A DNA stretch of 64,000 bases, from contig JALUTQ010000026.1 of assembly GCA_032718865.1 (NCBI GenBank), positions 496,001 through 560,000 on the forward strand, written 5' to 3'. Numbering within the stretch: position 1 is the stretch's first letter; each line of letters opens with the position of its first letter. Made by a program: the position numbers and the translations under genes. The stretch comes from Tilletia caries (taxonomy: Eukaryota > Basidiomycota > Exobasidiomycetes > Tilletiales > Tilletiaceae). This document shows positions 43,080 to 53,243 of this stretch, piece by piece. The notes beneath the pieces are model-generated. The model did no database searches, was not told where the DNA came from, and saw only the letters and a list, made by a program, of their open reading frames with translations.

Positions 43080-43409
43080 GATGAGGACGCCCTTTTGATG
43101 GTGCAATCCCTGATGAAGGGCGCCCTTACTCCCACTGCGAGCGCTGCTTGGATCCTCGACTCGGGCGCCAGCGCACACATGACGCCCAACGCTTCCTACT
43201 TCGCCGCCATAGAGCCCTCCACGACTGCGGTCGTCCTGGCTGACGGCAAACGAATCCTTGCCCGCGGGCGCGGCACGGTCGTTTTACATACGGTCGGACA
43301 AGATGGCAATGTTCCTGGTGAACTTGTGCTGTTCGACGTGAAGGGAGTGGGTCAAAAACAAATTATCTACGTGTTCAAAGGCGCCCAGCCAATCCGATCT
43401 GAAAGATGA
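43080..43409 (+). pseudogene. Copia protease fragment, pol truncated
   Basis: Same frame as gag after the UAG. Protease site AAWILDSGASAHMTPNASYF and VVLADGKRILARGRGTV. The match ends around 43365 and the frame stops at 43407. Integrase, RT and RNase H are absent, so the element is truncated. Confidence 0.8.
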
Positions 43410-44160
43410 AGCAAATTGTGCTGCCATATGGGCTGTTACCATCCTGTTCCCAGCGTTGTATATTGTCATCCTCCTCGCTGTCACACCTCATACTCCATCA
43501 CGTTGCCATGGACGGAGATGTCATTCATCATGATCAGGACGGCGGCGACGGCGGGGAAAGCCCTGTACACGTTGATGTCGTTCATGAAGATGATGGTCTC
43601 CTGCCACTCGAAGGCCAAGAGTCCTGGTCCTCGTGGTGGGCACAAGGTGTACTCCGGGTTGTACATGCCCTGTGCGTAGGAGACGGCCTCGTCGCGTACG
43701 TCCTCGTTGTGGACGAGGAAGAGAAGAATCCCTCTGACCGCATCCCGCGTCCTTTGGGAGGGTTCCGTGCCTCCCTTCTTCTCGCAGCTGCAGTATGCAT
43801 CGGGCAGGCCGCAGGTTCAGCAGGACAAGGGGGCGGTCCAGGTGTTGTCCTGTCGGTATTCGATCTGGGCGCTTGAATTGCAATCCCGCATCGGACACTT
43901 TGCCGGCTTGTGCATCTCGTTCCGCTGTACGGCGCAGTTTGCCTCTCACAGCTCCGGAAAAGACGACATCCGATTTCACAGCAAAACCAAAGACAGCAAA
44001 GACGACCAAAGGAAACAATTAGGGGTGTCATTTCCTCTTCTAACTTTATTTCTATCTTATCGGCCTCTTTTTTAAAAAAAAATTATGTAAGATGCCGTTT
44101 TTTTTTTATATAAATATAATGAAAAAATATAATAAAAAGGGTGTCGGTATCTTTTTTTCA
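43410..44160 (-). pseudogene. Cysteine-rich reading-frame remnant, not recognised
   Basis: On the minus strand a hydrophobic start (FPLVVFAVFGFAVKSDVVF, near 44015) looks like a signal peptide. In another frame follow NCAVQRNEMHKPAKCPMRDC, YRQDNTWTAPLSC, a stop, then TCGLPDAYCSCEKKGG and a hydrophobic end VYRAFPAVAAVLIMMN to a stop at 43481. Cysteine spacing suggests a secreted protein. A frameshift and an internal stop make it a relic, unless an intron removes them. 44060-44160 is AT-rich and empty. Confidence 0.3.
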
Positions 44161-44238
44161 AGAATTTCGTCACGTCCTATCAGTCGTACGGACACACAAC
44201 CAACACCTGCTACATGACCGCGACCTTGGAATGTTTTT

Positions 44239-45175
44239 TTGGTTAGGATTCAACTGGGAGGCGAATGGCTTAATTTGCGGGACGACATGGCAACGAGGGG
44301 AGGACTGGTGATCGTTACTGCTTCCATGCTGACCCGAAAGGAAGCATACGCTCGCTCAACCAGCAAGGCCTGCGTGGCCTCACTGACGAAGGCGAGAAAC
44401 TCGATCATCAAATGGGCCACGGAGGATGCTCGGCTGGTCGTTCTGGACAAGTATGGCAACTACTGGGCGTGGTTCAGTCATGCCATTGCTCGCGAACATA
44501 ATTTCAAAGTCCAAGCATTTTTTCTTCCTTCTCACACAGGACAACATAATTTGCGTATCCATCCACATTTGCAACTCGACTCCTTCTTTCTCCTCCCGTC
44601 TGGAGGTTCTCTCGCTCCGTAGAGAAGAACGAGCAGATTCAATCGGACAAGCAATCACATCGTACCTCGATGATTCCACCAGCGGGACATGCGATGTTCA
44701 AGTTGTCGACATCTGCAAGTCGGAAACAACGATTTTCCAACAGTTGATCCCAACAGTTGATCAACCATCCAGCATGTCTTGGTGTGGACCCTTTGCGCTA
44801 GGAAGAGGAGTCACAACTTTGGAGAGCCGATCACGGACTTGCGATCATGGGCCAACGCTACGTTTTGCAACATCATTATTCTTTTCCGTGGTACATATTC
44901 CATCGAATCAGGTCAAGAACAAGTTCGATCACGTGTACGATTACAACAATGTGGTGGAAGGTGGCAAGGCTCGTCTGCTAAAAGCGACCCCCGAAAATCC
45001 CGCAGTCGAAGACATGGACGACCTATGCAAACCTCGCCTGTATTCGGAATTTCGTCTCTATGTGGCCGACCAAAAACATATTCATCTCGACATTAGCAAA
45101 CTAGCGACGACAAGCAAAGGTCAGAACCTATTGCCAGATGTATGCAGTCTTATCAATCACACAGCTGACTGTTGA
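44239..45175 (+). CDS. Hypothetical spliced gene or relic, not recognised
   Basis: Frame 44239-44505 (LNLRDDMATRGGLVIVTASM, IIKWATEDARLVVLDKYGN) has coding-like composition and is preceded by a TTAG acceptor. A second coding-like segment follows a CACACAG acceptor at 44539: LRREERADSIGQAITSYLDD, then KFDHVYDYNNVVEGGKARLL and YSEFRLYVADQKHIHLDIS to a stop at 45175. A single intron could join them, but the exact donor is unclear. No domain was recognised. Confidence 0.3.
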
Positions 45176-46058
45176 ATTGCTCATTTCAGCCTTCCTCATC
45201 ACCTCATTTACCCACATAACCATATCCAGCGCCCACTTCCAAAGCGACCCTCAAGAGGAACTTCGTACTACTCAAGGACAACTCAGATCGTGAGGTTCGC
45301 TGTCTGGGCGTAATGTTTACGCCATCAGTGGTCGAGGTTGAAGAGTGATACACGAGCAACACGAATGCAATCAGACTTTTGACCCCTTTCTTTCTTCCAT
45401 CTGTCCTGCCTCATCTTCCACTCAACTCATCCTCTACCCCCTCCCTCCTGTCATCTCCTAACAGAATAGCTGCCTCTGTCTTCTGTTCGTACCGGTGACC
45501 ACCTTTTTCTCTAATGTTCCATCTTTATTCCTTTCATATAGGTCCCTTTCCAAAACTCAGGTAAGTTCTTCTTTTCTTACTCTCTGAAATGCCTATTGCT
45601 ACTCTCGCGGCTTGTGCTGATGCCGAGCCTGTTGAGCATTGTGTGTATATTGCGTGATGAAACCGTAGCAGCAGCCCAATCACCGATTGGAGTCGATTGA
45701 GTCGGCTACTCCTCAGATTAAAGGCCATGGAGAGCATCATGGCAACAATCTGCTATAGGAAAAAGCGCTGGTTGAATTCCAGGCTCTTCTGCTTCAACTT
45801 GCACGCCTGCGGCCCTGCGCTGTGCGCGCGCTCACTCACCCGCTGTCCTTTCACCCTTCGGGCATGGAATTTTCGCTGGTGCCGCTCTGTATTTGATCGC
45901 TGCGAGGTCCGCAAAGAAAGCAGTCTTCTGTTGCACCAGAGAGTAGGTGAAAGAAAATTGATCGCCTGCTTCTTTGTCGATGCAGTGCAGTAGATAGCTG
46001 GCCTAAATGTCGGTAATGTTTGATGCGGCTCGCATTTCTTGATTCACAGGTGCTTCCA
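45176..46058. other. Intergenic stretch without recognised gene
   Basis: Some GTAAG/CAG strings and short frames are present, but none resembles a known protein. It ends at the LTR of the second gypsy copy. Confidence 0.4.
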
Positions 46059-46420
46059 TGTGCTGGCAAGTGGGCAGTGATCAGTGATACATTTTCCTCC
46101 ACTTCTCTTTCTCGATTCTCTTCCTCTATGACTGCTGATTCCGTTCCGATCCGATCCGACTCTGACACGTGGCTTCCACTTCAGCTCCTCGCAAACGTTG
46201 CGCAACGTGCCACTTTCTTCCTTTCTTCTTCTTCTTTTTCTCATCACTCGCCACAGCGGCTTCTCTCTCTTCTCCGCCTCGGCTATTTAAGCCACTGTGT
46301 CTCATTTCCCCCTCTTGTAATTAGTCCGTCACTGCATACTTGATTCATTTCAGTTCTTTCCCGAACACAGTCCTTAGTGCCAACTAGGTGATTAGTCTAT
46401 CTCGGACCTGTGTTCGCACA
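46059..46420 (+). repeat. 5' LTR of the second gypsy copy
   Basis: 362 bp by comparison with the 333-bp LTR at 25177-25509. TG...CA ends, TATA-like box near 46283 and C/T-rich R-U5. Confidence 0.75.
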
Positions 46421-46819
46421 TGGTGATGAGAGGGGATCTTTCACTGACTTGAACCGATCCCAGTGACCCCCACCCCGAGACGGCCCCACAGTCTACCGAC
46501 TACGCGCGCCTCTCAACCTCTTCGTCCTCGCACTCGACGGCCTCCCAGTCTTACGACTACAGTGCCTCAAGTGCCTCGACTACCACGAACACAATTCTCA
46601 GCCGTCTCCTCTTTTCTCTACCACACACCTTCTTCTCTTCTCACGCCGCCCCCTCAAGACTTCTTCTTTTCCTCTTCCGGTCCTCTCTCTAACCTCGATC
46701 CTCTTTCGTCTCCGACCCGTGCTTCCGCTCGCCGTCGCTTCTCGAAGGAGTCTTGAGTTGAGGCATCTCCTCGGCTCTCTCGAGTACAACAGCAGGCACA
46801 GCACCGTTCCAACGACAAG

Positions 46820-48669
46820 ATGGATCACTCCCACAACTCCGGTCGCCCCAACCGCGGCGGTCGACCACCTTCCGCAGCGTCTCATACTTCCGAGCGCGCT
46901 CCGAACCCAACCATCTCCACCACCCCGGCCACCCGCCCCACTACGGCCGACCCAAACGCATTGTCGATCATTGCTGAAGTTCGATACATGCCGGACGGTC
47001 TGGAGGCGCGCTTGGACGGATTCGGCGAGCGCCTTGGCGCGATTGAACGTTGGCAACGGGACCGCGAGCTCGCTGAGGACGAGCGGGACGACAACACCGA
47101 CCCGCCCGCTCGACAAGAGTCCGCCATCACCGAAGAGCAGCCCGAACCAGGATCCGACTCCGAGAAGATCGGCATCACAAACTTCGGTATGCAAACTCCG
47201 GCGTTTGTCAACACTCTTCGGCGCGACCGAGCACCACCTCCGCATCCGCGTATACAGCAGCCGGACAGTCAACCCACTCCAGCCTCCCTCACGACTGTCG
47301 CGGCTCAAGAACTGCGAGCTTCGTCATTCGTCACGTCCACCCCTGGTGGCCTATCACCCCTCGATTGTTTCCGTCTGCTCGATGGTCAGGATCGTCGCAA
47401 GGTTTGACGGACCATGAAGAAGCTCGGCCTCGAGGTGCCAGAGTTCATGAACACTCCCGAGGGCGCAATGCCGATCAAGAGGACGACTTCGCGAACTCCT
47501 CCGAAAGTCCTCTTCGATCACGGGACACTGCCAATTAAGATAGCGCTCTCCACCCTGGCGTCTCTCCATCTGGCAACACCGCCATCGCGGTCGTCCCGTC
47601 CCCGGCCATTGCCCCGGCGCCAAATATACGGCACGGCCAACCCCCCGCATGCCGTTAAGAAATGATCGGCCTATACCACGGCGATCCCTACCGCCTTGAG
47701 GCGTTTCTCAGTCGTCTCCGGGATGTCATTCGCTCCGACGGCGACAACCCGGTTTGGATCGCCTCAGTCATGAGAACGATTCCCATCGCCCTCCGTGGCA
47801 ATGCCGCCAAGTGGCACGAAGGCCTTTCCGACGAGCGCGCTAAGGAACTCAAGTCCTTCGATGCGTGGGCCTCGGTCATGCGTAAGTCGTTCAAGGTCAA
47901 TACGATCTTGCAACGCAAGCAGGCTCGCAAACGCCAGTGGATTCCGGCTCAAGAATACGTCTCCGAATACTACTTCGACAAGCTGCGGGCCCTTCGACAG
48001 GCTTTCGGATTCGATCAGACCGACGAAAAGCTGGTGGGAGAGATCAAAGACGGTTTCCCACCCAGCTTCGTCACGATGCTCCGCCTCCCTCGCGACCAGC
48101 CCACTCTCGACGACCTCGTCGAACAGATGGGCGAGTACGAGTCACACTGGAGGTACATCCACAACGTTCCACCTCCGCCTGATCCGGACACCGGCTCCAC
48201 CACGACCGTCGTGTCGGCTTCCGCCGTCCCGTCCGCTCTCAGTCGCTTGCAAAGCCAGGCCATGGTGCGCTCCGCCTCCGCGCCGTCGCTCCCTGCTGTC
48301 CGCCAGCTGACTGCGGCTGCAGCTCCAGCCTCGCGCGCGACTCCACCTGCTTCGACCGGCATGTCTCCGATGGCAGCCGCATACGACCCCTCTCGCGTCA
48401 TCCCTGCCGCCAATGGCGAGGTGCGCAAGTATCGGGTCGAGGGCAGATCCACGCTCATGCGGCTCGACCGTCCTTGCGGCAAGTGTGGTGGGGACCACCT
48501 CAACTTCGAGCACGTCCATCTGGTCCCTCAAGTTCGCCTACTTGAGGTCGATGAAGATGATGATTGTCCGTTCGAAGAAGACCTGGGTCCCTCCGCCTTT
48601 GCGGCCCAGCCGGCGAACCACGGGGAGATGGAGGAGGGTAGAAACACTTCGGAGAACGTTTCCTCCTTC
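46820..48669 (+). pseudogene. Gypsy Gag, second copy (nonsense and frameshift)
   Basis: ATG 46820. It is collinear with the nested element's Gag: LEARLDGFGERLGAIERW, LSPLDCFRLLDGQDRRKV, TGA at 47405 (CGA expected), MKKLGLEVPEFMN, a frame change near 47660, then YHGDPYRLEAFLSRLRDVIR, AAKWHEGLSDERAKEL, FGFDQTDEKLVGEI, LRLPRDQPTLDDLVEQMGEY and CGKCGGDHLNFEHVH. Identity to the other copy is moderate, so they are distinct members of one family. The frame ends at a GTGAGT donor at 48670. Confidence 0.85.
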
Positions 48670-48751
48670 GTGAGTTGAGCGCCCATGCGGGGCTTGATGG
48701 CTGGCATTCCTTGTTCCCTTTCTCACTGTACTTCCCTTCCTGTCATTGTAG
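48670..48751 (+). other. Predicted gag/pol intron, second copy (82 bp)
   Basis: The gag codon TTC is followed by GTG-AGT-TGA, so the gag stop lies within the intron. It ends in CCTGTCATTGTAG. Exon 2 (48752) reads CAC-TCC-ACG-GAG...GCG-CCC-TCC-ATG, in phase and homologous to the pol start of the nested element (STExGxAPSM). The frame ends at TGA 48854-48856. Confidence 0.75.
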
Positions 48752-48856
48752 CACTCCACGGAGAATGGCCTTGCGCCCTCCATGTCCAATTCACACGGTC
48801 AAGTGACCTCAGATCATAACGATTCCTCTCCAACGTCTGCGCCACTGCTCCTTTGA

Positions 48857-49484
48857 ATAGATGGAGAGGAGAACGAAAAGCGAGCTGGCTGATGATGGTG
48901 AAGGGAAGGTGAACTGTGAGGCTGCGCAGCGAGCGGGTCAGGATCGTCACGGATGTCATTTGGAGACAGAGAAGCGCCTGAAGGCAGATGAACACAGACA
49001 CATAAAGAGAGAGCACTGTGGCCTGTGGGTGATAGAGGGAGCATGATGGCTGATGAGGCGAGGCATTGGAAATGATGAGGATAGTGTGACTGGTTATTCT
49101 AAGAGCGATGCGAGCTCGGAGAGAGAGAGAGTGAGGAAACATGAGAAGAGAAAGAGGAGAGAGCGACACGACTCACCGCAGTTTTCCATGGTGCGCTCCC
49201 GAACGGTGCGGAGGATATCGGTGTTGAGCTTGGTGGCGACGTCGCCCGTCTTGCGGTTAATGGTGAGCACCGCGCTGGCCTTCTCGGCGCTCTGTCTTGA
49301 AGGCTCAAACACGTAGATATCGGGGGAGATGTAGCTGCGAGGGGGCCCAAACAAGACAGAGATGGAGGTCAGCGCATAATGACCACAGAGCTCGAGAATA
49401 CGCAGAGCGAGACTTACTGCTTGATGCCGTCGTGCCCGAGACGAAGTCGAGCTGTGAATGAAGTGGCAACGGGAATCAGAGTGA
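48857..49484. other. Stretch without recognised gene
   Basis: Mostly G/A-rich on the plus strand. Some minus-strand segments (for example near 49290-49190) read like short coding pieces between GT and AG strings, but no family could be recognised. Confidence 0.4.
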
Positions 49485-49900
49485 GGGAAGGAAAGCAGAA
49501 GAGCGGTGAGCATCAGCAACGCAGGGAGCGGGGAGCGGTCAAAACCTAAGGAGAATGAAATTCGTGGTAGATAGAAGTCGAGGTGGTGGATGAATGGTTG
49601 ATTCGTATGATCCTTGTCGGGTGTCGAGCGCGTCGAGACTCGAGTGGGTGCGCAGCTAAATAAAGTTTGTTCCATGCGCTCCATGATGTTCCACGGAAAT
49701 GCTCCGAGGTGCGCACCATGGTACCTCCAGGAGAAACCACAACAATCTCCGTATCCTCACCAACCTCGACTCGAACGAGGTACCCATCGCCATGATCGGA
49801 TAAGGGCCATTCCTTGATAGTATAACAGAGAATTCGGATACCCCACTCGTGAGAAACTTTCAGGCGGTCTGGGGACGAAAATAAAAAAAAGTTTGTTCGA
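49485..49900 (-). repeat. Dispersed repeat, copy B (inverted relative to copy A)
   Basis: Counterpart of 12805-13230. Shared strings include TCGAGCGCGTCGAGACTCGAG, CGCTCCATGATGTTCCACGG and CGCCATGATCGGATAAGGGC (each interrupted by a few differences). The ends are not defined by terminal repeats. Confidence 0.6.
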
Positions 49901-51183
49901 ACGATGTAGCGAATAGATTTACGGCCGTAACGAAAACCACCCCAATAACCCTATAACTCTAAAGAGTCTAGGGAACATTTTTGAACGAGTTGCTTCACAG
50001 AAGTCCGGCCCTAGAACAGGCACACCTTTGCGCGTTCATCACATCGGTGGAGGGCCCCGAGCTTGAAGATATTGTGGAAGAGGCGAGGAAAACGATGCCT
50101 GCTGGGTGCAAGAAGCGGCAATCGGCGAGCAGGAGGCGCGCAAGGTGCGGAAAACCAGATGTCGATTGTCGACGAGCTTGCGTCAGTCGAGAAGGACACA
50201 ACCGAGGAGGAGTCGGAGTAGACATTACACCTGCAATATAGCCCTGTCATCTGTTATTTCACTGCACGCTGCCCACTTGTACCTGTTTGGATGGCTTGGA
50301 GCCCGAGTCTGTGCTAGGGATTTCATTGCTGGAAGATGTGCTGTATCTCCCTTGGCCCAGCCGTGTAGCCAGGATTGCTCAACCATATACCTACTTAGTT
50401 TTGCCCAAGTCTTGATCAGGAGAATGTGGAAAGTCTCTCATGGTTAAAGACGTGCACTATACCACGTTGACAAGGGTCGTACCAGTCTTGATTTTGAAGT
50501 GTTGCTGGACTGCATTCGAAGGCTGTCATAATACTAGAAGCGCACAACTCTAGGACAAGGGTAGGGATTAGCCGGAGGTGTGTCCAACCTGGACCGTCAA
50601 TTGCAATCTGATTTCATTTTCCTGTAAAATCACGGGAGCAGTAAGTAGTCCGACGTCACACTCCTTCTCGGACGGCCGGCAGTCGGCGCGCCTTCATCGC
50701 GAAGGAGGAAGGACTTAACATGTAAAGGAGTTCTGGAAGTATGTGAGATTTGGAGGGTGTTTCAAATATATCCGAAAATGAAGAAGTCTGAGGTGGAGCA
50801 AATCAATTATGAGTACATACCCCTATAGCAACCGACTACCATTGGGGCCTGAGTAAGGCGGCCGACTGGAGATCCTCCTGGAGGGGGAGGGAGGATAGAG
50901 GAGGATCCTCAGTGGGCTCTGTCCTCAGCGATACCATCTCAGGACTATCAGTGATGATATACTTCACAGAAGGTCCTCAGCAATGCCATCTCAAGCCTAT
51001 ATTAGTAGTGAGAACAATCTAGAAAGGGTCTTCCATGGAAAGCGTTCCAAGGGTCTTCCATGGAAAGCGTTCCAGGACCACTATGGATTGGATGTTGTGA
51101 GGAGGGTATGGGATGGGTAGGCCGCATGGAGGATACAGGATAGGTGGTTGCTATACATGGATCATTAACAGGAAGGGGATCGA
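49901..51183. other. Mostly non-coding stretch with one short coding-like tail
   Basis: 49981-50221 has acidic frames (EDIVEEARKTMPAG; MSIVDELASVEKDTTEEESE ending in TAG at 50221) that look like the 3' end of a gene with frame changes. The rest (50222-51183) shows no gene. A 24-bp direct repeat GTCTTCCATGGAAAGCGTTC plus flank occurs twice in tandem at about 51029-51077. Confidence 0.4.
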
Positions 51184-52510
51184 TTAGTTGCCTGCGTTGT
51201 CGCCGAGGATCGTTCGCGAGCCAGATGCTGCGCCTTTGGTCTCCTTCGGGTAGGCTTGACCGACGTATTGATCAATGACTTTCTCTGCCTTCGCGTCCTC
51301 GGTCTTCTCCTTGAAGGTGTAGTCTCCGTACTTGTCCGTGTCCTTCTTGAGCAGAGTATCAATGAAGCTCTTGGAACGAGAGGGATAAGATCAGCTGTCA
51401 GCCAGGAGAGGAAACATCAGAGGTCAGTACCACAATCACTCACAGATCGGTCTTCTGCTTACCTGCAGCAGATGCCTCGGATTGCTTGATGAGCTTAGCG
51501 ACCACGGCGCTAGCTTTCTGTTAGAAGGTCGGATTGATGGGCCAGTGCTTGCGAGTGGACATAAAGGCAAGATCGTCGGGAGAGAAGCGTACATGTACTT
51601 TGAGGCACACCATCGCTGTGAATAGAGCATGTGACCAAGTGGAATGTATGGAAACAGACCAAGTAGAATGTAAACACCTCAGCACTCACCAGCAAAGCAA
51701 GACGCTTGAGTCGGTTCTCGGTGATTGGAATCTCGTATGATTTGAAGAAAGACGGGGCAAGAGCGTGAAGGTTCTGCTTCTTCTTCTCGTCCCGGAAGAC
51801 AATGCTGACGTGCAACTGAACAGGAAAGCGAGCTCAATAGCAATGAAGACATCAAGCATGGTAAGGGTACAAGGCTACTCACATGCTCGTTGAGGTGATT
51901 GTGCAGATTGTTGTACTTGTCCGAAAGAAAGGTCCTGATCTGGGCGTGAGCATGGGAGTTGTTGGCTCGCATTATGTGCTTGCCATGAGTGCCGAGGTTG
52001 GCCGGGTGCTTCCGAAGATAAGGTTGTAAAGTAATAGTAAAACAGGGTGTATGCTGTTGGACGACACTCTATTGGAAGACAGCCTCGACGTCGAGTGGAT
52101 TCACCATAGCTGCAGCATTTAATGCCTTGGTTCCTTCTCCGGCCGAGTAGTCGTACACTTCTCTTGAGTAAAAAGAACTTGGTCGCAACACTAATGACTG
52201 GAGCCTGCCAGCAAGCAACAACCAGAAGAACACAGATGACCATTCTTGTATGTATGCGTGGTGGGAGGAGGGTACTCACTTCTTCGACGGTGGACTTGTC
52301 GGACGATTGCAGTTCGTCTAGCTTTCTCTTGATGCCGACCAGCTCCTGGTGGACAGGTACCATGGCATTTCTGCCTGAATCGCTCTGCATGAACTTGATG
52401 GTGAAGCCAAACTCGTATGCCTTGTAGAGAGGCGCAACGTAGTAGTGGTAGTCTAGTCTGCCGCCTTCGCCGGCGTTGACTCGTATGCGCTTGAAGTGCT
52501 GCCCGTGCAT
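51184..52510 (-). CDS. Unrecognised five-exon gene or recent pseudogene
   Basis: Exons 52510-52280 (77 codons), 52008-51883 (42), 51815-51690 (42), about 51615-51444, and 51367-51184 (60 codons and stop). The first three junctions are all phase 0 with GTGAG donors. Segments: HGQHFKRIRVNAGEGGRLDY and ELVGIKRKLDELQSSDKSTV; NLGTHGKHIMRANNSHAH; HVSIVFRDEKKKQNLHALAP; AVVAKLIKQSEASAAGKQKT; and DKYGDYTFKEKTEDAKAEKV. Exon 4 is uncertain: the most protein-like frame contains a TAA near 51525, and a second possible stop (TAG) precedes the ATG in a continuous upstream frame. So it may be inactive. No domain was recognised. A hAT-type MITE lies 154 bp upstream. Confidence 0.5.
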
Positions 52511-52655
52511 GACTTTGTGCTCCTACACGGTGCTACATTTGACCACTTGAAGTTCCTCGCGACACTGAAAGGAAAGAAGGCATTCAGGTATGGGAGAACT
52601 TAATGGCCGCCCCTTGGCGGCTTTGAGCCTTTGGCTGTCCCCATGCATCACAGCA

Positions 52656-53243
52656 ATGTGTGCCAGAGCTCGGCAAGTGAAGATAGTGAGCATTTTTTCG
52701 GACAAAGTATAGTGAAAGTGAAAGTGAAAGACTCAGCCGGCCGACAAAGTATAGTTTAGTTATGAAAAGTTGAGACAGTGACTACTAGTTTGAGCGCTTT
52801 TTGCGACCGTTGCGACCACATAGAAGACCGCGGTGATCCCTGGGTTTGTCTCATCAGAGCTCTACCAAGTCACTAGGTAGTGAAGATAGTTGCAAGAGTT
52901 TTAAAAAGTGATGTGAAATGAGGAGTGTCTAATAATATTATGAAGTGTTGATTGCAGCTGGGTAGTAAACTATTAGTTCCTTTACTGACTGAATAGTTAC
53001 CCACTAGCGACCATCTTAACTTGGCAGCACTACTAGTGATAGCAAGTGACTTCAAGTTCAACATGAAGACAAACTCACTATCTCCAGACTTTCTTCACTT
53101 TCCCAGCCCCGCCAAAGTGAAAGTTCACTATCTTTTCTTCGACGGCTCGGAGGCCAAAGTATAGTGAAAGTTTCATTACTAGTTCTCACTTCCAAGTTAC
53201 AAAGTATACGAAGTGAAGGAAGTTGCCGAGGCCTGATGTGTGC
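52656..53243. mobile_element. hAT-type MITE, AGTGAAAGT family
   Basis: Element body 52664-53235 (572 bp) with an 8-bp target duplication ATGTGTGC (52656-52663 and 53236-53243). Terminal inverted repeats: CAGAGCTCGGCAAGT against CAGGCCTCGGCAACT. Subterminal words AAAGTATAGTGAAAGT, CACTATCT and ACTAGT recur in both orientations. There is no coding capacity. It sits in the 5' region of the unrecognised gene at 51184-52510. Confidence 0.9.

Larger units (their letters stand above)
46059..48856 (+). mobile_element. Second, 3'-truncated gypsy element of the gag-pol-intron family
   Basis: 5' LTR at 46059-46420 starts TGTGCTGGCAAG and ends TTCGCACA. It shares scattered blocks with the nested element's LTR (GTTGCGCAACGT-like, TTCCCCCTCT, TATA-like CTATTTAAG near 46283). 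TGGTGATGAGAGGGG follows at 46421 as primer-binding site. Gag is recognisable to 48669, then an intron, then only about 34 pol codons before the element is lost. No 3' LTR or target duplication is visible. Confidence 0.85.
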
